The notes under the pieces are model-generated. The model was not told the origin of the DNA. It was given only the letters and a program-made list of their open reading frames with translations, and made no database searches. DNA of 62,461 nucleotides, taken from CAZMSD01 sp964568855. GTDB lineage: Bacteria; CAIWAD01. The position numbers and the translations under genes were made by a program. This document shows, in pieces, positions 44,571 through 53,772 of the stretch (positions are counted from its first letter, which is position 1; each line of letters opens with the position of its first letter). The DNA lies in assembly GCA_964568855.1 (NCBI GenBank), contig CAZMSD010000023.1:1-62461 (forward strand), given 5' to 3'.

Positions 44571-44879
44571 TCAGTTGGGAAGGTCGGCGTGATTTCCATG
44601 CAGCCAGGCCAGGGCCCGGCTGACCAGCCCCAGCAGCTCCTGGAACTGGATGTCCGTCAGGCGGAGCACCAGGCGGTCGCAGTTGATGTAGACCCGGTCT
44701 TCCTGCAGGTAGCTGTCGAAATCCCGAGCCACCTGCACCAGGACGTCGGAGAGCCGGGCCAGCGAGGTCCGGGTGAGCGGAAGCAGCACGGGGCCGATTC
44801 CCAGGGCCATTCTGCGTTCATCCAGCAGGATCACCTGGTTGCCCTCCGCCGTGTGCGATATCACCTGACCACTCACCAT
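44571..44879 (-). CDS. Small protein of unknown function
   Basis: About 102 residues from ATG at 44879 (AGGGCG before it); an upstream start at 44912 would add 11. Contains SHTAEGNQVILLDERRMALG, GPVLLPLTRTSLARLSDVLV and IQFQELLGLVSRALAWL. No signal or membrane segment. I do not recognise the family. It lies alone between yebC and sppA; the 176 bases between it and yebC show nothing clear. Confidence 0.6.
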   Translation of the reverse strand: MVSGQVISHTAEGNQVILLDERRMALGIGPVLLPLTRTSLARLSDVLVQVARDFDSYLQEDRVYINCDRLVLRLTDIQFQELLGLVSRALAWLHGNHADLPN

Positions 44880-45022
44880 CGCCCTGATGTACTCCCCGCC
44901 TGCACGCCACAACCGGCGTGCGGCAATGATCTACAACGCTCCCGACTCTCCGGGACTCTACGCATGTTCTATCGGCAGCCTTGAAAAAGGCTTGAATAGC
45001 TTCCAGGATCTCTTGCCGGGTC

Positions 45023-46810
45023 CTATTCCCGCAGTCGCTGGAACCACTCCGTACGCAACAGCAGGGCGGGATCGGGCAGGCTTGAAGCCCGGCCCCCGGC
45101 CAGTTCCTCGACGTATCGGGCGAGCAGTGGATCGGCGCCGGCGAGGTTCGCCAGCAGCTCCTGCGCCGGTCCCGCCGCCAGGGGCAGGAGGTCCCGCGGA
45201 TTGAGCTCGCCCGCCAGCAGCAGCTCGAGCAGGTTCATCACGGGCGGGTAGTGCACGGTTTCCAGGCCGGTCGCGCCGGCCAGCTTCGCGGCGCCGGCCA
45301 CCGCAGCGTCCAGCCCGCCCAGGTAGTCCGCCAGACCCAGCTCCACCGCCCGGCGCCCGCTCCAGACGCGGCCTCCGGCCAGCTCCTCCATCCGGGCGGG
45401 AGGAAAACTGCGCCTGGCGGTCACGCGATCCTTGAACTCGCCGTAGATCCGGCCCAGCAGGTCACGCAGGGATCGGAGCGCCTCCGGTTCGGGCTCGAGC
45501 CCGGGCATCAACAGGCGCGAGAGGGTGGTGGGAAAGACGCCGTCGGCGGTGAGCCCCAGCTTGTCCCAGGCGCCGGAGAGGTCCGGCAGGAGGGCCGCCA
45601 CGCCGATGGAACCGGTGATGCTGAAGGGACTGACCCAGATCTTCCGGGCCGGAGCGGAAATGTAGTAGCCGCCCGAGGCCGCCACCGGCCCCATGGAGAC
45701 CACCAGCGGCTTTTCGGCATCCAGTTGCAGCAGCTCCTGGTAGATTTCCTCGGAGGCCAGGGCCGATCCGCCGGGTGATTCCACCCTGAGCACCACGGCG
45801 CGCACCGCTTCCCGGTCCGCCAGCTCCCTGATCTGCTCCGTGAACACGTCCGAGCGCAGGTGCCGGTATTCGCCCACGCCCGCGGGCATGATGCCGCCCT
45901 CCGCCCAGAGCACCGCCACGTGGTCCTTCAGGACTTCTTCCTTCGGCCTGTGCGCCAGCGGAAAGGATGAACCGCCCAGCAGCGAAGCGGCAGCCAGGCG
46001 CCGGGCGCCGCCGAATTCCTGCTCCAGCCAGCTCTCCCACTGGCTCCGCGTTTCCAGGGCATCCACCAGGCCCAGCTCGAGCGCTTCCGCTGGACCGATC
46101 GACAGGCGTCCCGGCTCGGTGAACAGCGCTTCCACCGCCGCGGTTTCGATTCCGCGGCGCGCGGCGATCCAGTTCACCTCCTCCCGCAGGATGTCCTCCA
46201 CCAGCAGCTCCAGGTTTTCGCGCACCGCCGGGGACATGGAATCGCGGGAGTACTCCTCGCCGAACTGCTTGGCCTGTCCCGCGTGCAGCACGTGGACGCG
46301 GATGCCCAGCTTGTCCAGCAGCTCCTTCATGTAGTTGGCGCCCAGGGCCGCTCCCGCCAGGTACAGGCCGCCCGCGGCCGAGGGGCTCAGACTCACCCTG
46401 TCCGCCAGACAGGCCAGCAGGTAGGCATTGTCGAAGCCCGATTCCAGGTGGGCCAGGACCGGCTTGCCCAGCGCCCGGAAGCTCTCAACCGCCTCGGCCA
46501 GCTCGGCGATGTGCTCGCGGCGGATCTCAACGCCGCCGGTTATCAGCAGCGCACGAATCCGCTCGTCGCCCGCTGCGTCGCGGACGGCCCGCCGCAGCCC
46601 GCTCAGGTTGAGCGGTGCCTTGAGGTCGCTGTCCAGAGGGGATATTCGGTGCCCCGGCAAGGAACCCGGCCACTTGAGTTCCAGCAGGGTCTCGCCGCGC
46701 ACGGGATCCGAGGGGGCGCCCAGGTAGCGACTCAGGGCGAAGACGCCCAGGAAGATCAGCAGCAGCACCAGGATCAGGCCGGTGAATATGCCGAGGATGA
46801 ACTTTTTCAT
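45023..46810 (-). CDS. sppA: Signal peptide peptidase SppA, long (67-kDa) type
   Basis: Membrane-bound serine protease that degrades cleaved signal peptides, about 595 residues, the long double-domain form. N-terminal transmembrane helix (FILGIFTGLILVLLLIFLGV). Catalytic Lys181 lies in HAGQAKQFGEEYSRDSMSP and Ser379 in MGPVAASGGYYIS, matching the Lys/Ser dyad split between the two halves. GGGAGGAG precedes the ATG at 46810; the longer frame upstream is an extension. Confidence 0.95.
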   Translation of the reverse strand: MKKFILGIFTGLILVLLLIFLGVFALSRYLGAPSDPVRGETLLELKWPGSLPGHRISPLDSDLKAPLNLSGLRRAVRDAAGDERIRALLITGGVEIRREHIAELAEAVESFRALGKPVLAHLESGFDNAYLLACLADRVSLSPSAAGGLYLAGAALGANYMKELLDKLGIRVHVLHAGQAKQFGEEYSRDSMSPAVRENLELLVEDILREEVNWIAARRGIETAAVEALFTEPGRLSIGPAEALELGLVDALETRSQWESWLEQEFGGARRLAAASLLGGSSFPLAHRPKEEVLKDHVAVLWAEGGIMPAGVGEYRHLRSDVFTEQIRELADREAVRAVVLRVESPGGSALASEEIYQELLQLDAEKPLVVSMGPVAASGGYYISAPARKIWVSPFSITGSIGVAALLPDLSGAWDKLGLTADGVFPTTLSRLLMPGLEPEPEALRSLRDLLGRIYGEFKDRVTARRSFPPARMEELAGGRVWSGRRAVELGLADYLGGLDAAVAGAAKLAGATGLETVHYPPVMNLLELLLAGELNPRDLLPLAAGPAQELLANLAGADPLLARYVEELAGGRASSLPDPALLLRTEWFQRLRE

Positions 46811-46918
46811 GACTCCTCCCAGTGCACTTGGGCCTAGCCGGCTCCGCCCGGGAGCCCGCTCGGTTTCGGATTCCATTCTGCCGGGACCTTCCCCGCCGGG
46901 ACGACTCGCCGGTTGCCC

Positions 46919-48883
46919 TCAATCCACGTCCAGCTCCGCGCGCCGGCGCTCCAGCTCCTCCTGCGCCGCCTCCCAGCGGCGGTAGAGTTCTCCCAGCTTT
47001 TCACGCAGCCGGGAGTATTCCACGCTGGCCGCTTTCATTTTCTCCGGATCGCCGTAGACCTCTTCCCGCACCAGTTCTGCTTCAAGCTCGGCCATCCGCT
47101 CCTCGGAGGCCGCGATGCGCCGCTCGCAGTCCTCCGCCCGCTCGCGGTGCTCGCGCAGGATCCGGCCCACGCGGATCTTCTCGGCAGTGGCCCGCTTGCG
47201 TTCCCGGCGGCTGCGCGGCCGTGCGGGAGGACCGTCTTCCGCCGTCTTCCGCGTTTGCACCGGCGCGGCGGCGGATTCCTGCTGCTCGCGCTGATCCAGG
47301 AACTCGCTGTAGTTCCCCCGCACGTCGGCCAGGCGGCCTTCGCGCAGCTCGAGCACGCGCGAGACCACGCCGTCCAGAAAGTAACGGTCGTGGCTGACCA
47401 CCAGCACGGTGCCGGCGAATTCGGCCAAGGCCCGCTGCAGCACGTCCTTGGCCTTGAGGTCCAGGTGATTGGTGGGCTCGTCCAGGACCAGGAAGTTGCA
47501 GCTCGAAAGCAGCAGCCGGGCCACCGCCAGCCTGGACTTCTCTCCGCCCGAGAGGACGCCCACCTTCTTGAAGACCGATTCCCCGCTGAACAGGAAGCAG
47601 CCCAGCAGGCTGCGCAGCTGAGTCCGGGTCAGCCCGCGGTTGGCCCGGTCCAGGATCTCCAGCACCGTGGCCCCGGCATCCATGGAGGTCTCGCTCTCCT
47701 GAGTGTACACGGCGGGGCGCACCTTGTGTCCCGGCGCGTACTCCCCTTCGCTGGGAGTCTCCAGGCCGGCGATCAGGCGCACCAGGGTGCTCTTGCCCGC
47801 GCCGTTGGGACCCACCAGCGCCACCCGCTCGCCGCGGCGCAGGATGAAATCCAGGGGCTCGAAGATCCGGCCCCGGCCGTAGTCCTTGCTCAGCCCGCGT
47901 ACCGTGAGGGCGATGTCGCCCGAGCGCTCGCAGGGCGGAAAACTGAAGCGGACGCCCCCCTGCTCGCGCTCCACCTCGGGCAGTTCCATTTTTTCCAGCT
48001 GCTTGATGCGCGACTGCACCTGCCGGGCCTTGCTGGCCTTGTAGCGGAAGCGATCGATGAATCGCTGGATTTCGCGCACGCGCTCCCGGGCGTGCTCGAA
48101 CTCGGCGAGCCGCCGGGCGCGCCGCTCTTCCTTGTGCCGGCGATACCCGGTGTAGTTGCCCTTGAAGGCGGCCAGGCGCAGGCGGTCGATTTCGACGATC
48201 TGTCTCACGACGCGGTCGAGGAAGAAGCGGTCGTGCGACACGGCCACCACCGTGCCCTCGTAGTCCCGTAGGAAACGCTCGAGCCATTCCAGGGCGTCGG
48301 TGTCCAGGTGGTTGGTGGGCTCATCCAGCAGCAGCAGGTCGGGCGCGCTGAGCAGCAGCCGGGCCATCGCCGCCCGCATCTGCCAGCCCCCGGAAAACGT
48401 GTCCAGGGGACGCTCGGCGTCGTCCGGCGCGAAGCCCAGGCCGCCGAGGATCCTGCGCGCCCGGCTCTCCACGCGGAAGCCGTCCCGGTTCTCGTAGTCC
48501 TCCTGCAGCCGGCCCAGGCGGGCCAGCGCTTCCGAGGCGTCCTCCGAATCGGGCGGCAGATCCTGCAGCAGCTCCTGCAGCTCCCGGATCTCGCGCTCCG
48601 TCCGCCGCAAGTCGCCGGCCGCCTCGAGCACCACCTCCAGCAGCGGGCGACGGGAGCTGAAACCGAAGTCCTGGGGCAGGTAGCCGATGCGGATCCTCGG
48701 CGAGCGGCGGATTTCGCCCGTGTCGGGCTCCAGCTCGCCGACCATCAGGCGCATCAGGGTGGTCTTGCCGCTGCCGTTGTCGCCCACCAGGCCGATGCGC
48801 TCGCCCGGCCGGACGTGCCACTTCAGCGAGTGGAACAGCGCCTTGTCCGGAAACTCGATCCGGATGTCGTCGAAGCGTATCAC
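46919..48883 (-). CDS. ABC-F family ATPase
   Basis: Soluble tandem ABC protein of 654 residues without membrane domains; ABC-F proteins act on the ribosome. First cassette: Walker A GDNGSGKT, signature FSGGWQMRAAMARLLL, DEPTNHLD. Linker with KASKARQVQSRIKQLEKME. Second cassette: GPNGAGKST, LSGGEKSRLAVARLLL, DEPTNHLD. A basic, coiled-coil C-terminal extension follows (about 525-654), as in Uup/YdiF-like members. GTG at 48883 is chosen because the frame upstream loses all family likeness; its ribosome-binding site is weak. Confidence 0.93.
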   Translation of the reverse strand: MIRFDDIRIEFPDKALFHSLKWHVRPGERIGLVGDNGSGKTTLMRLMVGELEPDTGEIRRSPRIRIGYLPQDFGFSSRRPLLEVVLEAAGDLRRTEREIRELQELLQDLPPDSEDASEALARLGRLQEDYENRDGFRVESRARRILGGLGFAPDDAERPLDTFSGGWQMRAAMARLLLSAPDLLLLDEPTNHLDTDALEWLERFLRDYEGTVVAVSHDRFFLDRVVRQIVEIDRLRLAAFKGNYTGYRRHKEERRARRLAEFEHARERVREIQRFIDRFRYKASKARQVQSRIKQLEKMELPEVEREQGGVRFSFPPCERSGDIALTVRGLSKDYGRGRIFEPLDFILRRGERVALVGPNGAGKSTLVRLIAGLETPSEGEYAPGHKVRPAVYTQESETSMDAGATVLEILDRANRGLTRTQLRSLLGCFLFSGESVFKKVGVLSGGEKSRLAVARLLLSSCNFLVLDEPTNHLDLKAKDVLQRALAEFAGTVLVVSHDRYFLDGVVSRVLELREGRLADVRGNYSEFLDQREQQESAAAPVQTRKTAEDGPPARPRSRRERKRATAEKIRVGRILREHRERAEDCERRIAASEERMAELEAELVREEVYGDPEKMKAASVEYSRLREKLGELYRRWEAAQEELERRRAELDVD

Positions 48884-48975
48884 AAGTGAGTCGTTTCCCG
48901 ATCGGCCTGGCCGTGCTTCGTCTCCGGAGCCTGCTCCCGCGGACTCCCGATGGCAATGTACCAAGCCGCAGGGAC

Positions 48976-51240
48976 TCAGCGCAGGGAGGTCACGCGGTAG
49001 AATCGCCTGCCCTGGACCAGGGGCACGAACCACTCCGTATCCGCGGTTTCGCCAAGTATCACGGGATCGTCGAAGGCCGCCTCCTGGGCCTCGAAGACGC
49101 GGTAGGACTCGGCCCCGGGTACGGCATCCCAGGACAGCCGCAGCTGTGCGCCGGCGATTTCGGCCGCGAGCACCGGGGCGGGCAGGGCCTGCAGCTGCAG
49201 CACGCCCAGGTCCTCCCAGAGCTGTCCCGCCGGGTCGATCTCCAGCTCGAGGGTTCCCCCCGTGCGCGCCGGATCCACGCTGTCCAGGCGCAGCAGCAGC
49301 GCTTCCCCCGGCACCCAGCCTTCCAGGCCGTGCAGGAGTTCGAAGCCCAGCACCCCGTGATCCAGGCAGAATTCCTCGAGCGCGGCCTGCGGGTCGGCCG
49401 CGCGACTCACGCGCCCCAGCACTTCGCCGGCGCCCGATGTATCACCCTCCACGTGCAGCACGGTGCAGACGAGACTGCTGAGCTGGTCCGTCAGGCTGCC
49501 GCGCTGGTGCTCTTCCAGCACCCAGTCCTGCGGGTCGAATTCCTCCCCGCTCGGCGTTCCGGGCAGCACCAGTGTGAAACCCTGGGCGTCGAGGCTGTCC
49601 CGGATCACCGCTTCGTGCTCGCCGAAGGCCCCCTCGAAGGCCAGGGGCAGGTACATGTCGAAGAGCTGCCACCCGGTATGGGTCTGCTCGACGTAGACCT
49701 GGCCCAGGGTCAGGTCTAGGTGCGTGTGATACACCACGTCCCAGAGGTAGTGGGGCCGGTTGATGCCGTACATGTATCCTTCCCAGAAGCCCCCCAGGTC
49801 GAGCTCCGTGCGCTGGGCGCAATGCTCGACGAACTCGGCCACGGTGGCCGTCCCGAAGCGGTAGGGGCTTTCGCCCCAGTCGTACATGATCTCCAGGAAG
49901 GTGGAATCGCCCACGATGCCGCGCAGCATGTGCAGCAGCCAGGCGCCCTTGCGGTAGACCGTGTTGCTGTTGAAGGTGCTGGGCGGATCGTAGACGGGCC
50001 CCGAGGGATCGTTGACGTGGCAGCGGGAATTCATGAAGTCGATCAGGTCCTGCGGGGTGCCGATGTGCTCCACCCACAAGGCCTCGCTGTAGGTGGCGAA
50101 TCCTTCATTGAGCCAGATGTCGTCCCAGGTGCGGCAGGTCACCAGGTCGCCCCACCACTGGTGCGCCAGCTCGTGCGCCACGATGCGGTCGTAGTAGTGG
50201 TCGCCGCGGATCAGGCCCGAGCCGTAGCTCGTGTTGCACTGGTGCTCCATGGCCCCGCCCCAGGTGAACTCCGAGTGACCGTATTTCTCCTCGATGAAGG
50301 GATACTCCCCGTAGATCCCGGCGAAGAACTCGATCATCGGCACCGTGACGTTGAAGTCCTCCATGGCGTCGGCCAGGTCCTCCGGCCAGACGTAGTGATC
50401 CACAGGCAGACTGTCGCCCTGGGCGCTGACGTACCAGTCGCGGAACATGCTGAAGTTGGTGACGGTCATGCTGACCAGGTAGGTGGTGATGGGATAGCGC
50501 TCGCGCCAGTGCCAGGTGTGAGTCGAAGCGGTGGTATCGACACCGGCCAGCAGGCCGTTGGAGGTGGGAATGTACTCCAGGGGGACCTCGATGTGGATGT
50601 CCGCGCTGTCGGCCTTGTCCGCCGGGTCGTCCTTGCAGGGCCACCAGCTGCGGGCGCCGGAGGGCTCCGAGAGGGTGGCCAGAATCGGCGTGCCGGCGTG
50701 CGAGCCGAGGGAGTAGGAGCCGAAACCGGTGGCCTCGGGATAGCCTTCATAGACGATTTCCACCACGGCCGCGGCCCCGGAATCCAGCGGCGAACTCAGC
50801 GTGAGTTCCAGCAGGTCGCCGGGATGTGTCCAGGAGTCAACACCGCTGACGGAAAGGACGCTCAGTTCGTCGGCCAGGTCCAGTTGAAGTTCGCTCAGGT
50901 CGTCCACCAGGCTGGAGAAGTGCATCTGAACCGTGCCGCTCAGAAAGCCCGTGTCCATGTTGGGCCGCAGTTCGATATCGTAATACAGTGCATCGATGTT
51001 CTCATCCGTGCGCAGTCGTTGTTCTTCGGCCGCGAAGCGTCGTTGCAGGGCGTCGAGGTGGGCCTTGAGCCAGGCTTCGTGCAGGCGGTCCGCTTCGGGT
51101 TCCACGATCGGGATCGCTGTTCCGGGATCCTCGCCTCCCTCCGCGTATGGCCGATTCGACAGGCAGGGGCTCAAGAGCAGCAGGACAAAAGCGAGTACAA
51201 GTGGGCGCAGCGATTGGTCACGGATCTTCCGCTGGTTCAT
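48976..51240 (-). CDS. Secreted M1-family zinc aminopeptidase with C-terminal Fn3-like domain
   Basis: Gluzincin peptidase of 754 residues. Signal peptide (residues 12-33), N-terminal beta-domain, exopeptidase motif GGAMEHQ (about 328-334), zinc motif HELAHQWWGD (H356, E357, H360) with third ligand E379 in NEGFATYSE. The last 85 residues (SWDAVPGAESYRVFEAQEA to FYRVTSLR) form a fibronectin type III-like domain. The Asn of GAMEN is His here, as in other secreted bacterial members. No sorting domain is visible. Confidence 0.9.
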   Translation of the reverse strand: MNQRKIRDQSLRPLVLAFVLLLLSPCLSNRPYAEGGEDPGTAIPIVEPEADRLHEAWLKAHLDALQRRFAAEEQRLRTDENIDALYYDIELRPNMDTGFLSGTVQMHFSSLVDDLSELQLDLADELSVLSVSGVDSWTHPGDLLELTLSSPLDSGAAAVVEIVYEGYPEATGFGSYSLGSHAGTPILATLSEPSGARSWWPCKDDPADKADSADIHIEVPLEYIPTSNGLLAGVDTTASTHTWHWRERYPITTYLVSMTVTNFSMFRDWYVSAQGDSLPVDHYVWPEDLADAMEDFNVTVPMIEFFAGIYGEYPFIEEKYGHSEFTWGGAMEHQCNTSYGSGLIRGDHYYDRIVAHELAHQWWGDLVTCRTWDDIWLNEGFATYSEALWVEHIGTPQDLIDFMNSRCHVNDPSGPVYDPPSTFNSNTVYRKGAWLLHMLRGIVGDSTFLEIMYDWGESPYRFGTATVAEFVEHCAQRTELDLGGFWEGYMYGINRPHYLWDVVYHTHLDLTLGQVYVEQTHTGWQLFDMYLPLAFEGAFGEHEAVIRDSLDAQGFTLVLPGTPSGEEFDPQDWVLEEHQRGSLTDQLSSLVCTVLHVEGDTSGAGEVLGRVSRAADPQAALEEFCLDHGVLGFELLHGLEGWVPGEALLLRLDSVDPARTGGTLELEIDPAGQLWEDLGVLQLQALPAPVLAAEIAGAQLRLSWDAVPGAESYRVFEAQEAAFDDPVILGETADTEWFVPLVQGRRFYRVTSLR

Positions 51241-51381
51241 CCGGTCCTCCGATGTGGTGATTCAGTCGGGCTTCCATGCAAACAGTAGAAACGGCGTTGG
51301 ATTGTCAAGCACCATTCGTCAAAGCTGAAATCTTATCGGCTCTCTATGAGTAGAATGTTATCCTTCATTCGCATCGCATTC

Positions 51382-51816
51382 ATGGATCGCAGTCTGACCA
51401 TATCATCCGATCCCTCCGAGATCGAACGCGTGGAGGAGTTCCTGGCGGAAGTCTCCACCGCGGCCGGTCTGAGCGAGGACCTCGCCGGCGACCTGATCAT
51501 CGCCGGCACGGAGGCCGTCAACAACGCCATCCAGCACGGCGGCCGGCCCCAGGCTGAGCAGCAGGTGAGGATCCGCGCGCGGCTCTTGTGCGACAAGGGA
51601 CCGTCGCGCCTTGAATTGCGGGTGAGCGACGCGGGCCGGGACTTCGATCCGGGAGGGGTGGCGGATCCCACTACTCCCGAAGGCCTGCTGAACGAAACGG
51701 GCCGCGGCCTGCTGATCATCCGCCACCTGATGGACGAGCTGCGCTTCGAACAGGGCCCGGAGGGCATGACCGTGGTAATGGTGAAGGTGATCGGAGAAGA
51801 TCAGCGGTCCACGTGA
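51382..51816 (+). CDS. RsbW-like serine kinase / anti-sigma factor (HATPase)
   Basis: A 144-residue GHKL ATPase domain. N-box EAVNNAIQHG, G1 VSDAGRDFDP and G2 GRGLLIIRHLMD are present, the pattern of RsbW/SpoIIAB anti-sigma kinases. No antagonist or sigma gene is next to it. The start at 51382 is at the beginning of the domain; ATG at 51346 in frame is the alternative, and neither has a clear ribosome-binding site. Its end overlaps that of the convergent vertex-protein gene by 16 bases. Confidence 0.85.
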   Translation: MDRSLTISSDPSEIERVEEFLAEVSTAAGLSEDLAGDLIIAGTEAVNNAIQHGGRPQAEQQVRIRARLLCDKGPSRLELRVSDAGRDFDPGGVADPTTPEGLLNETGRGLLIIRHLMDELRFEQGPEGMTVVMVKVIGEDQRST

Positions 51817-52064
51817 TCCACGATGCCCACGATGCAGGCGTCCACCGGGGTCAACTCGTGCGGCATGGGGATGGCCGCTTCCTTCGAGCTGACGTAATAC
51901 ACGTGCTGCCCGCGCAGGGAGGACATGGTGTCCGCTGCCGCCAGCAGTTCGCCCGCCGGTCGTCCTTCTCCGTCCAGGGGCTGGAGCACCAGCAGCGTGG
52001 CCTGCTCAAGGGAGGGATCCTTGCGCGTGGCCCAGACCTTGCCCACCACCCGCGCCAGGTTCAT
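51801..52064 (-). CDS. EutN/CcmL-family microcompartment vertex protein, copy 1
   Basis: Pentamer-forming (BMC-P) protein of 87 residues that caps vertices of bacterial microcompartments. MNLARVVGKVWATRKDPSLE, the family's ATRKDP signature, and the C-terminal VDACIVGIVDHVD are clear. The ATG overlaps the stop of the second copy as TGATG. No hexameric shell protein or compartment enzyme is in the window. Confidence 0.92.
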   Translation of the reverse strand: MNLARVVGKVWATRKDPSLEQATLLVLQPLDGEGRPAGELLAAADTMSSLRGQHVYYVSSKEAAIPMPHELTPVDACIVGIVDHVDR

Positions 52065-52372
52065 CAACCGCTCCCCCCGCGGCCGGCGCCCTTGCCGCCG
52101 GCGGCCCCGTCCAGGTCCACCTTGTCCACGATGGCCATGATCACCGTGTCCACGGGCTTGCCGTCGGTGAGCGGCGTCAGCCGGGCGCTGGAGCCCGAGG
52201 CGCAGAGCACCACCTCCCCCACCCCGGCGCCCACGCTGTCCACGGCCACGGAGAAGCCGGACTTCTCGCTGTAGTCGAAATCGAGGTGTCGGACGATCAG
52301 GAACTTCAGGCCGGTGAGCTTGGGGTCCTTGCGGGTGGCCCAGACGGTGCCGATGACGCGGGCGAGCAGCAT
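52064..52372 (-). CDS. EutN/CcmL-family microcompartment vertex protein, copy 2
   Basis: Second vertex protein of 102 residues. MLLARVIGTVWATRKDPKLT, SVGAGVGEVVLCASGSSARL and VDTVIMAIVDKVDLD are typical. A Gly-rich tail (GAAGGKGAGRGGSG) extends past the usual end. First of the overlapping pair. AGGA lies about 12 bases before the ATG. The 184 bases upstream hold no gene. Confidence 0.92.
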   Translation of the reverse strand: MLLARVIGTVWATRKDPKLTGLKFLIVRHLDFDYSEKSGFSVAVDSVGAGVGEVVLCASGSSARLTPLTDGKPVDTVIMAIVDKVDLDGAAGGKGAGRGGSG

Positions 52373-52556
52373 ATCGATTTCATATCCTGTTGTGCTTCGT
52401 TGTCGCTCAATTTACTGTTCGGATGCTGGATGTTGGCTGATGGTAGTCGCTTTTGCGGTTGCTTGCCTGGCCGTCGCTGGACTTCGCTGGCGATACACTG
52501 CTGGCCGCTTCCTTCAGAACTCAGACAGACTCCCAGCGGACGGCAAAACCTGCAGG

Positions 52557-53772
52557 TCAATCGACCGTCCTGCAGATGCGGAAGCCAATTTCGAGGTCAG
52601 TGTCCGTGTGTCCGTCTCCACTCCTACGCTGGGAGCTCAACTGGTCCGTTGCATCATTTCCCCAATCACCGCCCCGCTCTACGGGACCGTAACAATCGAC
52701 AGGCCCCAGCGGATTCTCTTGAGAATCACCGCTATAATCCTCCCAGCAGTCACCAACCATCTCCCTGCAATTGCCGGCCAGGTCATGCAAACCAAGCGCG
52801 CTTGCTCCTTGTGGATAGGACCCAACCGGCGCCGTCCAACCGATGCAATCCCCGAAGTTCGCATTGCCGCAAACCGGCGCTGGTAAGCCCCACGGATAGC
52901 TCCGGCCGTCGTTATATCGAGCGGCGAACTCCCATTCCGCTTCCGTGGGCAGACGATACCCAGCGGCGGTGTAGGGATTATGACCGGCGCTCTGGATCCA
53001 TTCACCTTCGTAGAATGGGGGAAAGCCCTCCCGTTATGCTACGCCAATCGCAGTAGCTGGCGGCGCCGTACCAGCAGACTTCCTTGATCGGGTGATCCAC
53101 TGGATCGTAGCCCGAAGGATATGCGTTCTGTGCGTAGTCCGAGGGCGACTCTCGCAGGCCAAAGAGCCCGTCGTTGAAGGTGAGCTCGCAGTTTTCATCA
53201 TCCAAATCCAGCAGCTCGAAACCATGGGCCTGCACCGTGCTGCTCGAGGCTGTCACATACCCTGCGTCATGCGCCCATTGGAGAGCCTCACGATATTCTC
53301 CGTTCGTGACTTCGAAAGTACCCATGTAGAAATCGCGGGTCAGTGTGACTTGATGCTCTGGCACACCGTTTGTTCCATTCTGTCCCATGGTGAAAGTACC
53401 GGCGGGAATCAGGGTCATCTCCAATGCGCTATGACCATCATCGGCAATGATCCTCGCTTTCATCGTTGAAATCGCGATATCCGGATAATCCAGACCCGCA
53501 TCCCACACAATGAAGCGATTCCCGGACGTGATACCCGAGCCGATATCGCCGTAGACCGTAATGACCGGCACGGCCCAGGTAACGCCGGAATCGTCTGATA
53601 TCTGGAGCGAAATCTGAAGCTCATCACCATCGGTGTCAAAGGCATCGTAGTGGATGTCCACCAGTCCGGATGGCGCGGGGCGCTGTTGAACGGTGACACT
53701 GGTAACTTCGGGCTGGGCAGCCTGGGAAAGCTGTGACACAAGGATAAAGGGGAATAGAGCGAAACTCCTCAT
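52557..53772 (-). pseudogene. SUMF1/formylglycine-generating-enzyme-like secreted protein, frameshifted (copy 1)
   Basis: The frame from ATG at 53772 encodes a signal peptide (MRSFALFPFILVSQLSQAA), an N-terminal beta domain (VTSVTVQQRPAPSGLVDIHY) and the start of a SUMF1 domain (MTLIPAGTFTMGQNG, FEVTNGEYREALQWA). It stops at 53002 after SITGGLSPILRR. The rest of the domain continues in another frame (FPPFYEGEW, LHDLAGNCREM, ending GFRICRTVD at 52557). Alignment with copy 2 points to one extra base near 53020-53030. It may be inactive. The ATG overlaps the stop of copy 2 (ATGA). GC content is visibly lower than in the neighbours. Confidence 0.85.
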
